A DNA stretch of 64,000 bases from Allolobophora icterica (GCA_963556255.1 OY744606.1:3757692-3821691), one strand, 5' to 3'; shown: positions 1 to 12,579, counted from the stretch's first letter. Numbers and translations: made by a program. The notes: generated by a model not told the origin, from the sequence alone.

Positions 1-279
1 GAGTGTAGATGAGTTCCTGTTGACTGAATCCGTTGGAGGCAACGCATCTGTACTGACCGACGCGACTCAGACCTCCGTCCGTTTCGTTCTGCATGAGTAG
101 AATAAGTGACCCATTGGGCGCAATTATGACCGTCGGGCTCTCCACGACAACAACGTCGTTGAAGTACCAAGTGCGAACGACGGGAGTGCTGTCGTCAGAT
201 GTCGCCTGACAGTCGAAGACTTCGTTTTGGTAAGCAATAAAGGGCCTACTGCCACCGACCGAAGTAATCACCGTAGCCA
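1..279 (-). CDS. L1CAM: L1CAM/neuroglian-like exon, Ig domain (about Ig5), open at window edge
   Basis: Read on the minus strand this exon follows a TTTTAG acceptor (ends at 280) and encodes nearly a whole Ig domain: B-strand Cys in VFDCQ, core Trp in RTWYF, then GQYRCVASN with the F-strand Cys. It enters in phase 1, matching the phase-1 donor of the next exon upstream at 1005. A close, intact copy lies at 45825-46118. The exon runs off the left edge, so its 3' border is not seen. The family call rests on the whole exon set; the exact Ig number is inferred from exon order. Confidence 0.75.
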
Positions 280-339
280 CTAAAATCAGCATAACGCAAG
301 CACACCTTTACAACGTTGCACCACACCCCGTCATTGTCT

Positions 340-515
340 TGTAATCCTGGGACCACGTTAAGAACGCGCCATCTCTGGAGTCATTCAAATCGCACCTGAA
401 GACATATCTTTTTAAACTTTCATACGACTGTCATTGTAAAGTCATGTAAAGCACCCTTTTCTTCGGCCTCTGCTGTGCTATGGCGCTATATAAACCCGTC
501 TTATTATTAGTAGAA
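340..515 (+). repeat. LINE 3'-end remnant
   Basis: The sequence carries a decayed end of a reverse-transcriptase ORF (SLESFKSHLKTYLF-like residues) followed by a 3' tail, GGCGCTATATAAAC then TTATTATTAG. The same tail layout occurs at about 6510 and 8920. This fits the 3'-end of a CR1/L2-type LINE with a TTA-rich tail. Confidence 0.6.
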
Positions 516-1004
516 ATGATAATATCCAAATTTCTATAGCTCGACTCTAAAGCCAAACTGGGAGGCACCAGTTTATTCACGAGTGCCTCGTCGTGTCGGA
601 GAGGTTTCCAGATGTCAAGGAAAGATCCAGTCCGGCTGCCGGACAGACCAGAGAGGAGGTAAAAGAGCGGCCAAGACTGGTTTCCTTGAGGACGGGAATT
701 TTTGGAAGGATTGGATGGATTAGGGTATTCCCATTTGGCAACAGCAAACGAGTTGTGATACCGGTGTTGATAGTGGAAAATGGCACAAGAAAGCCCGATA
801 GGCCTAATGAGCTGGTTTAAACGACCTAATTTTGTTGAAACGCTAAAGAAATTCAGAGTTAATAAGCACGATACCGTATACTGTTTTCGGATAACTCACA
901 TATGGTACGGACATTATTTGAAACGTCTAAAAAGGATATAGGATATAATTATGGATACATATTTCTATGGCTTATGTCCACATGAAGTCTCGTTATAGGC
1001 CTAC

Positions 1005-1175
1005 CTAATACATTGAAGTAGCCTTGGGCGAAACCGTATCCATATTCATTGCTAGCGTTGCACTGGATGTTCATCAGATCTCCGGAGCTTCCCGCGTTGC
1101 AAGTCTTGCAGACGCCGGAGATTGTCAGAGATTTCGAATCGAGGCTCAGACTGAACTTCGGAGGAAGAGAACCAG
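1005..1175 (-). CDS. L1CAM: L1CAM/neuroglian-like exon, second half of Ig4
   Basis: A 171-nt exon between acceptor GGCAG (ends 1176) and donor GTAGGC. It encodes SLPPKFSLSLD, then MNIQCNASNEYGYGFAQGYF, where the F-strand Cys and the NASNEYGY run are typical of L1-family Ig domains. Phase 1 on both sides. Its copy at 46880-47050 has exactly the same length and borders. Membrane adhesion molecules of this family have six Ig and several fibronectin III domains. Confidence 0.85.
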
Positions 1176-1261
1176 CTGCCAATCACAAGAAACAAAGTTT
1201 AACACATGGAACAGGAACGTGAAATAATTCGTTCCTGCTCAAGAGGCCTGATGTAGGCTAA

Positions 1262-1895
1262 ATAATAATCACCGCTGTCACCCGGAGCACGGGTGACAGC
1301 GGAAGGGTCACACGGGCTGTCCTGCATGTGGACTGGGCCCTGGCAGGATCGCCAGACATGCCGCACTGAATGACCTGGTCAGTCGCAGCCTTACACGAGC
1401 GGGATTCCCAAATGCCAAGGAGCCGCCCGGTCTTTTGAGATCTGACGGAAAGCGACCGGACAGACTTACACTGATCCCATGGCGCAGAGGACGCAGTCTT
1501 GTCTGGGACGCAACAGTAATAGACACCGTGGCGCCGTCATACCTGCAGGTGACATCGGCATCGGCGGGAGCAGCGGCAGAATTGGCAGCAACCCGGAAGA
1601 ATGCAAAGTACGGCCAGCTCAGCACAACCCACTTTTTTGTTCCATTGGCCTTTGAGAGTTGAGACCATGGGCCCCATCAACAACAATGGGATAGAATTTA
1701 TTAAGGACCTGGGGCGACATCTAACACAAAGCACGGGAGACCCGAAGGAGACCCGTTACCTTTTCCAGAGCCTATAACTTTGCATCCAGCGCTTTAATGC
1801 CGTCGCGTTTAGAGGCACCTTCGAGCAGCATGATCTTGTCGAGTGAGTTGTTCCACGGTTCCAGACACCCACCGCACAGTCTTCGGACATAGTTT
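1262..1895 (+). pseudogene. Remnant of LINE with restriction-like endonuclease-type C-terminus
   Basis: Plus-strand fragments across several frames encode a cysteine motif (CPACGLGPG...RHAALND) and then DGKRPDRLTLIPW...LVWDATVIDT. The RPD followed by a WDxT about 15 residues later resembles the CCHC plus K/RPD...D arrangement of R2-like LINE endonucleases. The frame is broken near 1660 and continues as HGPHQQQWD...TKHGRPEGDP. A second, minus-strand copy is at 7030-7405. The LINE clade cannot be named from this. Confidence 0.55.
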
Positions 1896-2045
1896 CTTAG
1901 CCCGAGGGAACAGAACTACCTCGGGTGCAAAAAAAATAATAATAATAATTCGCGTTATTGCTTGTCATAGTGTGTCATAATAGGGCGCAAAATATAGGGC
2001 CTACGTCGTCTGCAGCGGCAGGAGAGAGTTAGGGATGAAACTTAC

Positions 2046-2186
2046 CGGTGAACATGACGTTGTCCTTGTACCACGTGATCGTTGCATTCGGAACAGCGTA
2101 TGGATCGCAGTTGATGATGACCGCTTCTCCTTCCGTCACGTTCATGTCATGAGGTTGGAAGTTGTTGTTCAGAAAGACCGGACGAG
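2046..2186 (-). CDS. L1CAM: L1CAM/neuroglian-like exon, first half of Ig4
   Basis: A 141-nt exon between acceptor CTTTAG (ends 2187) and donor GGTAAG. It encodes RPVFLNNNFQPHDMNV, then EGEAVIINCDPYAVPN and ITWYKDN: B-strand Cys and core Trp of an Ig domain. It leaves in phase 1 and is completed by the exon at 1005-1175, giving a Cys-Trp-Cys Ig4. Confidence 0.85.
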
Positions 2187-2227
2187 CTAAAGAGGCACAA
2201 TCAGTGTTCACTCATATCATCTTCTTC

Positions 2228-2525
2228 ATCCTCCTTCTCCTATCATCATCATCATTATCATCGTCATCATCATCATCATATTCGTCGTAATCGTCATCAT
2301 CATAATCGTCATCGCCGTCATCGTCATCACAACAGACAGAGAATCAGTGTTCACCCACATCATCATTATCGTCATCATTATCATCATCGTCGTCGTCATC
2401 ATCATCATCATTATTATCATCACTATCATCGTCATCATCATCGTCGTCGTCATCATTATCATCATCACCATCATCCCATTCATCAAAATCATCATTACTA
2501 TCGTCGTCGCCATCATCTTCGTCGT
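2228..2525. repeat. Degenerate (TCA/TCG)n microsatellite
   Basis: About 300 bases built almost entirely of ATC/TCA/TCG triplets with interruptions, inside an L1CAM intron. Long open frames here (poly-Asp, poly-Ile, poly-Met) are by-products of the repeat and not genes. Confidence 0.95.
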
Positions 2526-3102
2526 ACGTTGTCTTCTTTCTTCTCTGGCCGTCTGGCTGTCTATCTGCCTGATGATTTTTATTAGATGAACTTGGAACCG
2601 TTTTTGACCATACATGCCTCAATGAGATTGCTTTGACGAAGCACTGTCGCCGTAGATACGTAGGCTGGTTCCCACACACTCAGCTCTTTCGGGCGCTGAA
2701 TAAATCCAGAGATACGACTCTAACATTAGCCTTCTATTTGGTAGGCGGCCTACCCAGACAACGCTCAACATAGGAAATCTATGCAATAAAAACGAGGGAA
2801 GAAGATTTCTTATCGTCTTTTGAGTTGAATGTACACGTTTTAGATAGTGCGACCCTCGGATGCACTCGACACTGTTCATTTTTCAGTGAATTGATCGGAT
2901 GAGATCCTTCACTACCGCTGCCCGTTTCAGTGGGTGCCATGATACTGAAAGTCCTCGTGTACGGACCGTGCTAAATCCCTTAAACAAACCACCATCGGGA
3001 GGCTTACCCGGAAATGCATGCAGTGAGGTGAGTGGGACGTAAGCTCTAACCAAGTTAGCTAACTGGTCAAGCGAGCTGAGTTTGATCCGGTGTTTAACTG
3101 AC

Positions 3103-3293
3103 CTTTTATGGTCAGCTGAATGGTGAGCGTCGCTGAACCCATTGTGTTGGTTGCTTGACAGGTGTACTCGCCAGCATCTTCTGTAGTCAGCCTTCCACTA
3201 ATTAAAGTTAGTCCGGTCGTTGCATTCGACACACGCCAGCGATCCTGAGGAGCCGTTTGGCCGTTCTTTCGCCAGATATACGACGGAGTCGGA
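3103..3293 (-). CDS. L1CAM: L1CAM/neuroglian-like exon, second half of Ig3
   Basis: A 191-nt exon with acceptor CAAACAG (ends 3294) and donor GGTCAG. It encodes PTPSYIWRKNGQ (core Trp) and TTEDAGEYTCQATNTMG, the classic DxGxYxC F-strand signature. It joins the exon at 4002-4110, reading SGSPTPSYIW across the junction. Confidence 0.9.
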
Positions 3294-3607
3294 CTGTTTG
3301 ACATGAAATAATAACGCAGCAAATAACCTAACGCACGACTCAATATCCAGTGCAACAGATAATTCTACACTCATGTATAAATGCATGCTTTAGCGATCTC
3401 TACTTTTAAATTTTAAATTGCTAATATTCTGTCTAATGGATAATATGAAGATAATTAAGATTTTACGGCACACTTTATAGGATCGTCAGTGCTAGTGGTC
3501 ATTTTATTGGTAATACTAAATTTCGGTACCGTTCGTAAATAACTAGACCTGCGTACGGGGAGACTAATACCGTAGAGCTAAACTGTGAATGATCAGGTAA
3601 ACTTGTG

Positions 3608-3720
3608 GCATTTTTTAACGTACGCTTCCGGTACGCGTACGTTATTTTTTTTCGATAACGTACGTACCGGTACGGTACGCGTAAGTTATTCTGGTAAGTA
3701 ACGTACATGTACGGTCGCAC
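3608..3720. repeat. Cluster of CGTACG palindromes
   Basis: Repeated AACGTACG, GGTACGCGTACGTT and ACCGGTACGGTACGCG units read the same on both strands and can fold into several hairpins. It lies in an L1CAM intron. No known element was recognised. Confidence 0.6.
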
Positions 3721-4001
3721 TTTGGTCTTCCAATTTCGTTTTTAAGGCTCTCTTTATCACAGTGACAGAACTGTTTAGTTGTACACACTTCGGAGCGATG
3801 ACTAAGGACTCCTTATTGAGCTTTTCTGAAGCTCTCTGAGTCTCTGTGTTGGATAACCCGTAGGAGTTTTCATAGCGTATACTCCGTATACGTGCTGCCG
3901 TACACCTTGTTGTGTTTGCGACTGTTTTAAGATCTGATTAATTATCAAAGCTTCTTAGCTGAGATAACAGAAAAGTCCAAGAGCTATTATGGTGTGCATA
4001 C

Positions 4002-4110
4002 CTGCCGGAAAAGAAGCCACGAAGGGTGAGCTGATCTCCCTCCAAACCGATCAACGCAGCTGCCGAGCCAAAGGTCAGGAACGGAGCGTAGCTCGGCGAA
4101 GTAATGCTCG
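4002..4110 (-). CDS. L1CAM: L1CAM/neuroglian-like exon, first half of Ig3
   Basis: A 109-nt exon with acceptor TTTTTCTAG and donor GGTATGC. It encodes SYAPFLTFGSAAALIGLE then GDQLTLRGFFSG. In family members the corresponding strand usually reads LTLxCxxxG. Here the Cys position is Gly (GGC), so the Ig3 disulfide partner of the Cys in 3103-3293 is missing. The frame and splice sites are intact. Confidence 0.75.
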
Positions 4111-4561
4111 CTAGAAAAACAAATCAAGTAGAAACGCTGTTTAATTTCCTACAGCAGAGTCCATGCTGCCTCGGATATTTAGAAGTCTTTTAAAGCCTTT
4201 TAAAGTTTTTGAAAGCTGGCGTAGTCTGGATAGGCTTCTTCGCTTAATGTTTTGCAAGATATGACATTGCCTAGGGCCTATAGGGCATCAGGTTTTCCAT
4301 AATTGGGGCCACCTATGTACTTTGTATGATGCTTGGGGCGGATGATTATATACACCATATCAAATACGTAACAGGCAATGTTGGTAAGACAAGTTTTTTT
4401 ACCTTAACTAAAAAAGAATAAACTTTGAACCCTTTCTACTTGTTTAGATCAATTGACCAAAAGCGCAATTAGTGATGCTTAAATAAATGTAAGTTGCGAA
4501 TGAGACCAAGATGACGAGGCAATCCATTATTCAGCACTAGCATCGCCATTGACTGACTTAC

Positions 4562-4690
4562 ATGTGTTGATCTTGGAATAGCTTCCGCGGTCAGTCCTGT
4601 CCAAGATTGTATTCTGTGCGTTACAGATATATTCCTTATTCGTCGCTCCAGCACTGTCCTCGACTTGGACGTGCGTCAGACAAAGATGAC
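4562..4690 (-). CDS. L1CAM: L1CAM/neuroglian-like exon, second half of Ig2
   Basis: A 129-nt exon with acceptor GATAACAG (ends 4691) and donor CATGTAAGT. It encodes GHLCLTHVQVEDSAG, then KEYICNAQN, matching the Ig2 pattern of neuroglian and L1 (xLxFxxVxxEDxxxxxxYxCxA). It joins 7654-8030 in phase 1 at Asn-Gly. Confidence 0.85.
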
Positions 4691-5129
4691 CTGTTATCAC
4701 AAAACAACTGACGTCACAACAAAATACAGCGCTATCGTTAGAGGACATTTGTGGCACCATTTAAATAAAAACAAGGTGATTCTTGTCCATTTCTTTGTGC
4801 TGACTCGCTAGTCAAATAAAACATAAAATACGTGAAGCAAGATGCACATGGTCGATCACTGTAAACCAAAACACTTATTTGGACTACTGCCAAGGTTCTG
4901 GACACGACAGCTTCCGTCCTCAACTTCGTCGCCTGAGTCGTTGCTAAGCGACCAAAATTCTCATATTTCGATCTATACGCGAGACACGTTGCACTGACTC
5001 CTAGCTGAGGACAGGATCACATGCAAGATCGTCCTCATATGGGACGAACATCGATGGTCGGTGCGGTCCCAGAGTAGGATGGATGGTGTTGCTGCAGGTC
5101 CACGAGCATTTACAGGGCCAATCGGCAAG

Positions 5130-6016
5130 TCCATTGCAAACCTGTGAACAACTACCAGTTACTTTGTTTCAGAAAATTGAAGCTGATTTTCCGGAAGTCA
5201 CCGCAATTGATCTTAGCACTTATCAAAAGTATTTTTTGACATATGTGAAGCAGTGATAAAGGGATATTGTTCTCAATCTCTGGCCAGGCGTGATCCAGGT
5301 GCTATGTCGTACTCCAGGTGGATAACCACGGTTAATCGAATCCTGCGTCTGTATGTTGCAAGTGAATGCCTGTCAGACAATTTGAAAACATTGGCGACAT
5401 GCGTTGTAGGAGTGTATGCTCCGATGTGGTTTTGCATAAAAATGAAACACTCCTGCAAACATGGTTCTATGCACCTTTGGGGTACAATCACCAGATCACG
5501 TTACCTGCCGGAAGTCTTTAAGGCTGTTTATGACCCGGTAATACAACGAAATGGCTTTTTGGAATCCTTCCAAGCATCCTTCTTGGAATGATAACTGACA
5601 CTCGGAAGCATATTCGTGCTCTAGGACTACGCAGAATCGCGATCGAGATATTATGAATGTCACCAGGCAAACAGAATAGGCCTACGTGAATTTTCTATTC
5701 CAGAACTTAATTTTGTTGCAAATTATTACATCGATTTAATTGATTGGCAAAACGTAAAAGAAACAGAACCATCGGTTATTTGCACACTTTCCAAAACTGA
5801 TCTTGTAGAATTTATTGCCGGTGAGTGTGTGCCAAGACTGAATTTTTCAGAATTTCCATGGCACACACAATCGGTTGAGCGCTCTGTAAACCTTGTTACT
5901 GAGGTATCTGCTACTGTGGTTGGGCAAACATCTAGACATGGTTTTATCCTTGCCAGATTGGAATCACGGGAACTAATGCCTTGTTTTAATACCAAAGCAG
6001 AATTTCAATCGAGTTA
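5130..6016 (+). pseudogene. Broken copy of an uncharacterised, mobile-element-like invertebrate gene
   Basis: Two open stretches with frame changes between them. The first (5253-5591) has SYSRWITTVNRILRLYVAS, PMWFCIKMK and SRYLPEVFKAVYDPVIQR. The second (about 5640-6016) has ELNFVANYYIDLIDW, then FPWHTQSVERSVNLVTE and GQTSRHGFILARLESR. From memory this order of motifs matches a multi-copy, uncharacterised protein family of insects and cnidarians whose function is unknown. At least two frame disruptions mark it as a pseudogene. Confidence 0.5.
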
Positions 6017-6469
6017 AATCAATGGAATAAAATAAGTATTGACTCATAGCTCAGTGATTAACAATGTATAGTCTGTTGGGATTGTTTATTGTTTAGTGTT
6101 TATTTAATATTGCTAACATACAATCATTTATTAATTTTATTTTGCATGGTCATCAAATACATCATAATTAAATGCTTAAACGCTATTGCAGTTAGCGTGT
6201 TAAAAATTTAAGTTTATACAATTGTTATAAAATTTGACAAATTTCTGAAAAATGTCAAATTTTAAAACTCGTTGGGGCACATCTTGTGGCGGAGTTGAGT
6301 ATGGGAATTATACATATTTGCAGAATGTAACTCTGCCAGTGCCGTTTTTGGTGGTGCCAGACCTAAGCCTGGATAGACGAGGAGGGCAAAGCTAAGCGTT
6401 TTTGTTATGAAACAGCGTCGTTACTAACAGTTTTAATTTACTTCATAGCTTAATAGTTTTATAAATGTC

Positions 6470-6570
6470 ATCGTCAAAGAGAAGTAGGTGGCTGCTTTTG
6501 AAATCATGTAGGCCCTTTTATTCGGCTTCAGCTCTGATACAGCGCTATATAAATCGTATTACTATTATAT
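6470..6570 (+). repeat. LINE/SINE 3'-tail remnant
   Basis: CCCTTTTATTCGGC then CAGCGCTATATAAATCG then TATTACTATTAT is the same tail as at 8920-8990 and 450-515. No coding part is recognisable. Confidence 0.5.
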
Positions 6571-6734
6571 TTTTTTCACTTTTTCACCTGTATTTTCTTC
6601 ATAGATAATGCATCCAATGTCCAATTAATTCTAAAGCACTAGTGTCGTGATGATGATAACAATTAATTACGCTGATTGTGAGGACGATGATTGAATTATA
6701 TTAATAATGATAATAATGATAATGATTATAATAG

Positions 6735-7020
<286 letters not shown>

Positions 7021-7029
7021 TTGTTGTTG

Positions 7030-7405
7030 TCAGATGGGTGTAGGAGGATGCACAGGTGTATGGTGGTGACGTCCCAGGCGATGTATCTTCCTCGGGCCCA
7101 GGGAATCAGCGTCGCCCCGTCCGGTCTTTTACCATCTGTCCAACTGAGGCCAGGAGGCTCCTTAGAGCTGGGGATGCCTGCCCCCACAAGGGCTCTTCAG
7201 ACAAGGTCGTTGATCGCAAAGTGACGTGCCGCCCTTCCCGAAGACCGCCTACAGACCAGCCCATGATGTCCTCTGGCGTCGGTCGTCTCACCGCACTGGC
7301 ATAGATGTGGAGCGCATAGTTCCAAACCGAGGCGTAGCCCCGTGGCCACCCGTACGGCCTCGTCACTGAGCCCCAGTCCGCACGCTGTCACCGGGATCGT
7401 CAGAA
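7030..7405 (-). pseudogene. Second remnant of the restriction-like-endonuclease LINE
   Basis: On the minus strand: CAPHLCQCGETTDARGHHGL, VCRRSSGRAARHFAINDL, then after a frame slip PPGLSWTDGKRPDGATLIPW and IAWDVTTIHL. The CxCG...HxxxxC motif followed by RPDG...WDVT mirrors 1262-1895. It ends in the (TAG)n/(TTA)n tract, as expected for a LINE with a triplet tail. Confidence 0.6.
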
Positions 7406-7428
7406 GCCAGTCAGAAGCCAGTCGCCCG

Positions 7429-7635
<207 letters not shown>

Positions 7636-7653
7636 TAGATGTAACATGCTGAC

Positions 7654-8030
7654 CATTGAAAGGATTAGTCTGGATCTTCGCTGACTCTGAGAGAGTAACT
7701 GGGTCCCCAGGGTTTCCAGACCAGGTATAGCTCCAGAAGATCCGTGAGTCTGGAATGCTCGGCATCTTGTCACACTTCAGGCATATGTTCCCGTTGACGT
7801 CGACAGTGTAGGTGTTCGTTTCAGTTTGTGGTGGAAACGTTTGAAGGGTGGCCATTTGGACGAAGGTCATGTTCGACATGGTCTTTCCGTAGCTGTTGGT
7901 CAGTATGCATTGGTAGTAGCCTTGGTCAGTGGATAGACATGGGTAGATGACGATCGTTCCAATGCCAAGCATCTGCTGTATGTTGCCGGTGTTGACGGCC
8001 AACGGTTGACCGTTTTTTGTCCACTCGTAA
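7654..8030 (-). CDS. L1CAM: L1CAM/neuroglian-like exon, end of Ig1 and start of Ig2
   Basis: A 377-nt exon with acceptor CCATTTCAG. It starts YEWTKNGQPL (Ig1 core Trp), continues STDQGYYQCILTNSYG (Ig1 F-strand), then the linker ATLQTFPPQTE and the Ig2 B-strand region NICLKCDKMP with Trp in RIFWSYTW. The donor chosen, AATG/GTCAGC at 7654, gives the Asn-Gly junction required by the next exon. Its +3 base is weak. Reading past it leads into a microsatellite, which supports this border. Confidence 0.85.
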
Positions 8031-8057
8031 CTGAAATGGAATTACCAACAGTATGCA

Positions 8058-8252
8058 CCATATGTATTTATGTATGTGTATGTATATATGCATGTGTATA
8101 TATGTGTATGTATGTATATATGTATGTACGTATGTATGAATGCATGTATGTATACAAATATATGTACGTGTAATTGTATATGTATGTATGTATGTGCGTG
8201 TGTATGTATGCGTGTGTATGTATACGTATGTATGTGTATGTACGTATGTATG
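8058..8252. repeat. (GTAT)n-type imperfect microsatellite
   Basis: Interrupted GTAT/GTGT/ATGT tetranucleotides just upstream of an L1CAM exon acceptor on the minus strand. Confidence 0.9.
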
Positions 8253-8574
8253 AAAAATATAGCATATTTGTAAGTACCCCGTGGTCTGCATCTAACTTTG
8301 ACCTACGAATAATGGATAAATAATTCTTCGTTTTAGGTCTGCAGCGCCTAAGCTTTGTTTGTGTGCGATATATAGTCTGTCGTAGAGGCGGATTCAATCC
8401 GACCACGCCCCCGTTTGAATTTCGGTGTAGGAATAGAAATAGGCACAGGAATATGAGAATGAATAGGCATAGGAGTAAGAATTTGAGTAGGAATAGGAAT
8501 ATAGGAATAGGAATATGAAGGTCGCATTTCGACCTGGCTTCTCTAAAGTAACAATGGCTCATGTTTTTGATAGC

Positions 8575-9326
<752 letters not shown>

Positions 9327-9328
9327 GT

Positions 9329-9596
9329 CAGTGCTTTTTTTTCTGGGAAAAAAGGTTCCGGAACGGAAGAATAGGTTCCGGAAAGGAACAATTATGGGCG
9401 GGCTAAAATCCCGAGAAAAACGGGATTGGGGGTTGGAAGGGGCCTCAATAAACACTGAAAACAGTTCAAAACACTGAAATTAAATTAAAAATGACTAAAT
9501 TATTGTTTTTATTATTAAAACAAATGAATTATTTTTAGTGGCTGAAAAAAGGTACCGGAACGCCGTTCCGCTGCGTTCCGGCTGAAAAAAGCACTG
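9329..9596. mobile_element. hAT-like MITE (CAGTGCTTTTTT ends)
   Basis: Left end CAGTGCTTTTTTTTCTGGG and right end GGCTGAAAAAAGCACTG are inverted copies. Inside are mirrored GGTTCCGGAACGG/CCGTTCCG segments. Length 268 bp, no coding. The target duplication is not visible because the element abuts a microsatellite. Confidence 0.7.
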
Positions 9597-9601
9597 AAAT
9601 T

Positions 9602-9602
9602 T

Positions 9603-9636
<34 letters not shown>

Positions 9637-9652
9637 GTTGTTGTTGTTGTTG
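9602..9652. repeat. (TTG)n microsatellite
   Basis: About 50 bases of TTG triplets with one interruption, directly after the MITE. Confidence 0.95.
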
Positions 9653-9830
9653 TAACGGCGCTTTAGAAGTCATTAGATTAGAAAGATCGCTCAGCAACCT
9701 CATTGAACAAACAACGCATTTTACTTGCATTATGAACTTATTAACTTATTAATCAAATATTATATAGCAACAGCCACCAGTTAGTTATTGGCGCAGGGAA
9801 GAGCATGTATAGAATGAGCTAACTACATAC

Positions 9831-9936
9831 GTGGGTTTAGGGGTTCCTACTCCATCGCAGTGCAATGTGACGTTCGCAGTTTCTTTGAAATAAATCAACG
9901 CTGTTGGTCCCAAGACAAGACTCGGAGGCATTCGCA
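9831..9936 (-). CDS. L1CAM: L1CAM/neuroglian-like exon, first half of Ig1
   Basis: A 106-nt exon with acceptor TTTTTCAG (ends 9937) and donor CACGTATGT. It encodes RMPPSLVLGPTALIYFKE and TANVTLHCDGVGTPKPT. The B-strand Cys is present, and the next exon completes PKPTYEWTKNG exactly across the splice. This is the most 5' exon found. The signal-peptide exon was not identified upstream. Confidence 0.85.
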
Positions 9937-12540
9937 CTGAAAAATCAACAACACGCCGTCATATTAATTGAAATTTATATAGCGCCTCATCTGGATATAT
10001 CTTCTGGACTGAGCTGACGAAGAACTCTTATCGAAGATCTTTGTCCATAGCACGTGACGAGCCTGGATTCAAACCACAATCGCAAAGCTTTGAAGCCGGG
10101 TGGTGCACCGGATTGGAAGCTTTGGGGTCATGAGGGATCATGAGAGGCCATAAGGGTAGAGGGAAGACCAGCTGAATTAAGCCCTACACTGTCTCGCTGC
10201 CAGCGTGCCCACAGTGCCCCACATGGAGCTCCAAAGGACCCATATATTCCCATATGGGATCCATATAGAGCCCATATAGAATCCTATATATCTAATACCG
10301 ATGTGAGTATTGGCAGGATATAGTCCTCCATCTCTGCTATACAGCTGCTACCAGTGCCTACCACCATCAGCAACCAGAGATAGTTACGAATGAAACCTAC
10401 GGAAGATACAATTGTGACTCATTTGGCGACACATCTGCAGGTCTACTCTGTTACTCGCTGCAGGCTATGAGCATTGAGCACGCCGTTAACGTTTAACCCA
10501 CGCATATCTGATCTTCTCTCGTTCTTTCAATTCTAAATACCATCCAACTTAGAAGTCTAACTGTCCGCCTGCCTGACCCCTCTGGATATTGACCTGAAAC
10601 CGATTTTACCTCCCCTCCCGCCTATCAATTGTGATTTGACTGAGCGCCTGTAGAATAAGCTGGTTCTCGCGACTTGGCTTTTACATGCGCTGTAGAAAAT
10701 AATCTCGAGATTACGATTACGATCACGACGATTACGGGCGCAACCTGTATGAGCATCGTTGGATGCCTTTACTCATTCAAAATGTTCGTGCAGCTTCCTA
10801 CAGAAAACCCAGATATACCTACCGTCTTGAGAATGACTCAGAGAAATCGAACAGAGAAGAAGGAACAAGATGCCGGTTGCCATGGTTTCCACTGACTGAG
10901 GAAACAGACAATAGGCTTTCTGAAACAAAAGAACAGATGACCATGGCAGTTAATACGACTTCTTCGTAGGCTAGTTGTATAGATTGCAAGTGAAAAAGAT
11001 CCTCAAAAGAACAAAAGACAAAGCGTTGCGTTTTTCTTCTACAAGCAGTAGGCCTATTAACCCTCGTGTCAATTTGTCCTCAGCGTCAATTTGTCCTTAG
11101 CGTCAAAATGTCCTCAGCGTCAATTTGTCCTTAGCGTCAAAATGTCTTCTCGGCGTCAAATTGTACTCGGCACCAAATTTGTTTTGGCACCAAACTGTCC
11201 TTGACACTAAACTGTCCTTCGCATAACAGTTTCTTCAGAATCTAATTGTCCTCAGCGTCAAAAACTGTCCTCGACGTCCGTCAGAAGTCGTCAAGAAGCC
11301 CACAGAGATCGATTAAGTTGTTGGGTTGTTGATTAGAATTTTCCCTTCAACCGAAATGATTGATCTCGGCACAACTTCCCAGTAGGCCTACATCAATTAT
11401 TGATATTCAACACTTTAACGACTAGAATGTACTAAAAGCAACTGGGAAGCCAATGCAGCTCGTTGTTAAAGCGTTTTTAAACGTCCGTGAGCCTTTATCA
11501 GCCAGACTTTAATTAAAGCTCCTCTGAGAGATTTATGTTCGTCGTCCTGGATGTCACTGGTTCTCGTTCATCATAAATTGATGTACCGGGTAACTCAATG
11601 TAGACGATCGTTGTAGTAGGCTTATAGTTTAAGCAGCAGTTCTGTGAGCGCAATACTACGTTAATTAATTACTCACAGAATAGTTTCTCTTACGTGAACT
11701 ATGATGAAACTGCTCTCGTATGGAGGCCTATATCCGTTGCATCTCCAACAACGCAGGGAGACCAGAAATCCAATCGAAAAATACTCCCACAAAAAGTTTT
11801 ACTGGCGAATTTTCTACGTTCTATAGTGAGTCGCCGTTCGATTTTTTCTATACAGTAAAACGCTGCTTTGCGCAAGCATATAAGAGAACACTTCGAGTGA
11901 ATGTGTAAGCCTACACATGAGAAAGGCGTACCTGTATTCAAGTTCACCTGGAAACAGGTACAGAAGTCAAGCAGTATTCAGACCCTTTATCAGTTGCACG
12001 CGCGTCTGCGCCTAGTGCAGTGGAGTGTTGCTCAGCCTCGCGAGAACTATACTGAAGAGAGAGCAAGATAAGATGTAGATTTAGTCATAGACGTTTGATT
12101 ATCTCTAGCGCATCTACGTGCTCAGACTAACCGATAAAAGATCGTGATGACTTCAGATATGATAGGCCTCCACTGCTGCGTGCTTGGACCTGTGTAGGGT
12201 ATGTGTCAAAATTGGGTGTGCTTGGTCGAGCCAGTTCTTGTGTAGGCTTTCGGTCTGAAGTCTGGCTGTAGTTTGGTGGTGAAACGATGAAACGCCTACA
12301 CACATCCCCCTGATGTGCGCCTCTGATGAGTCTCTCTCTCTTGAAGTGGCCCTATGAAAATCCACGCTTATCATAACCATTACATCACCACAGTGTACTT
12401 TGCAAGTGGGCGCTATACAGATTATTTGGACATACAGTAAATTTGAGATCTCATTAGGTTTTCAGAAGACATTCGTAATGGAAGTCGTAATCTCCAACCT
12501 TCTAAGGGCCACTCGAAGGCCAAGCGCAGGGCACCAGCAT
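9937..12540. other. No gene seen; intron or upstream flank
   Basis: No exon-like frame, tRNA or complete element was recognised. It holds a CCCATATGGGATCCATAT cluster (10230-10275) like that at 35010, the short tandem repeat at 11050-11280, and scattered TAGGCCTA palindromes. It may be 5' intron of the L1CAM gene. Confidence 0.5.
11050..11280. repeat. Degenerate ~18-bp tandem repeat
   Basis: About ten units of the pattern AGCGTCAATTTGTCCT, with variants GCGTCAAAATGTCCTC and GGCACCAAACTGTCCTT. The first units are closest to each other and later ones diverge. Non-coding. Confidence 0.85.
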
Positions 12541-12579
12541 ATTCAACAGCGCGTTTACTTATACATGTTTACTTTAAAG

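Noticed and set aside
2226..2679. Long open frames rich in Asp, Met or Ile
   Set aside because: They are translations of the (TCA)n microsatellite and show no domain or codon signal.
3499..3720. Open frame over the CGTACG palindromes
   Set aside because: A product of the palindromic repeat; no homology recognised.
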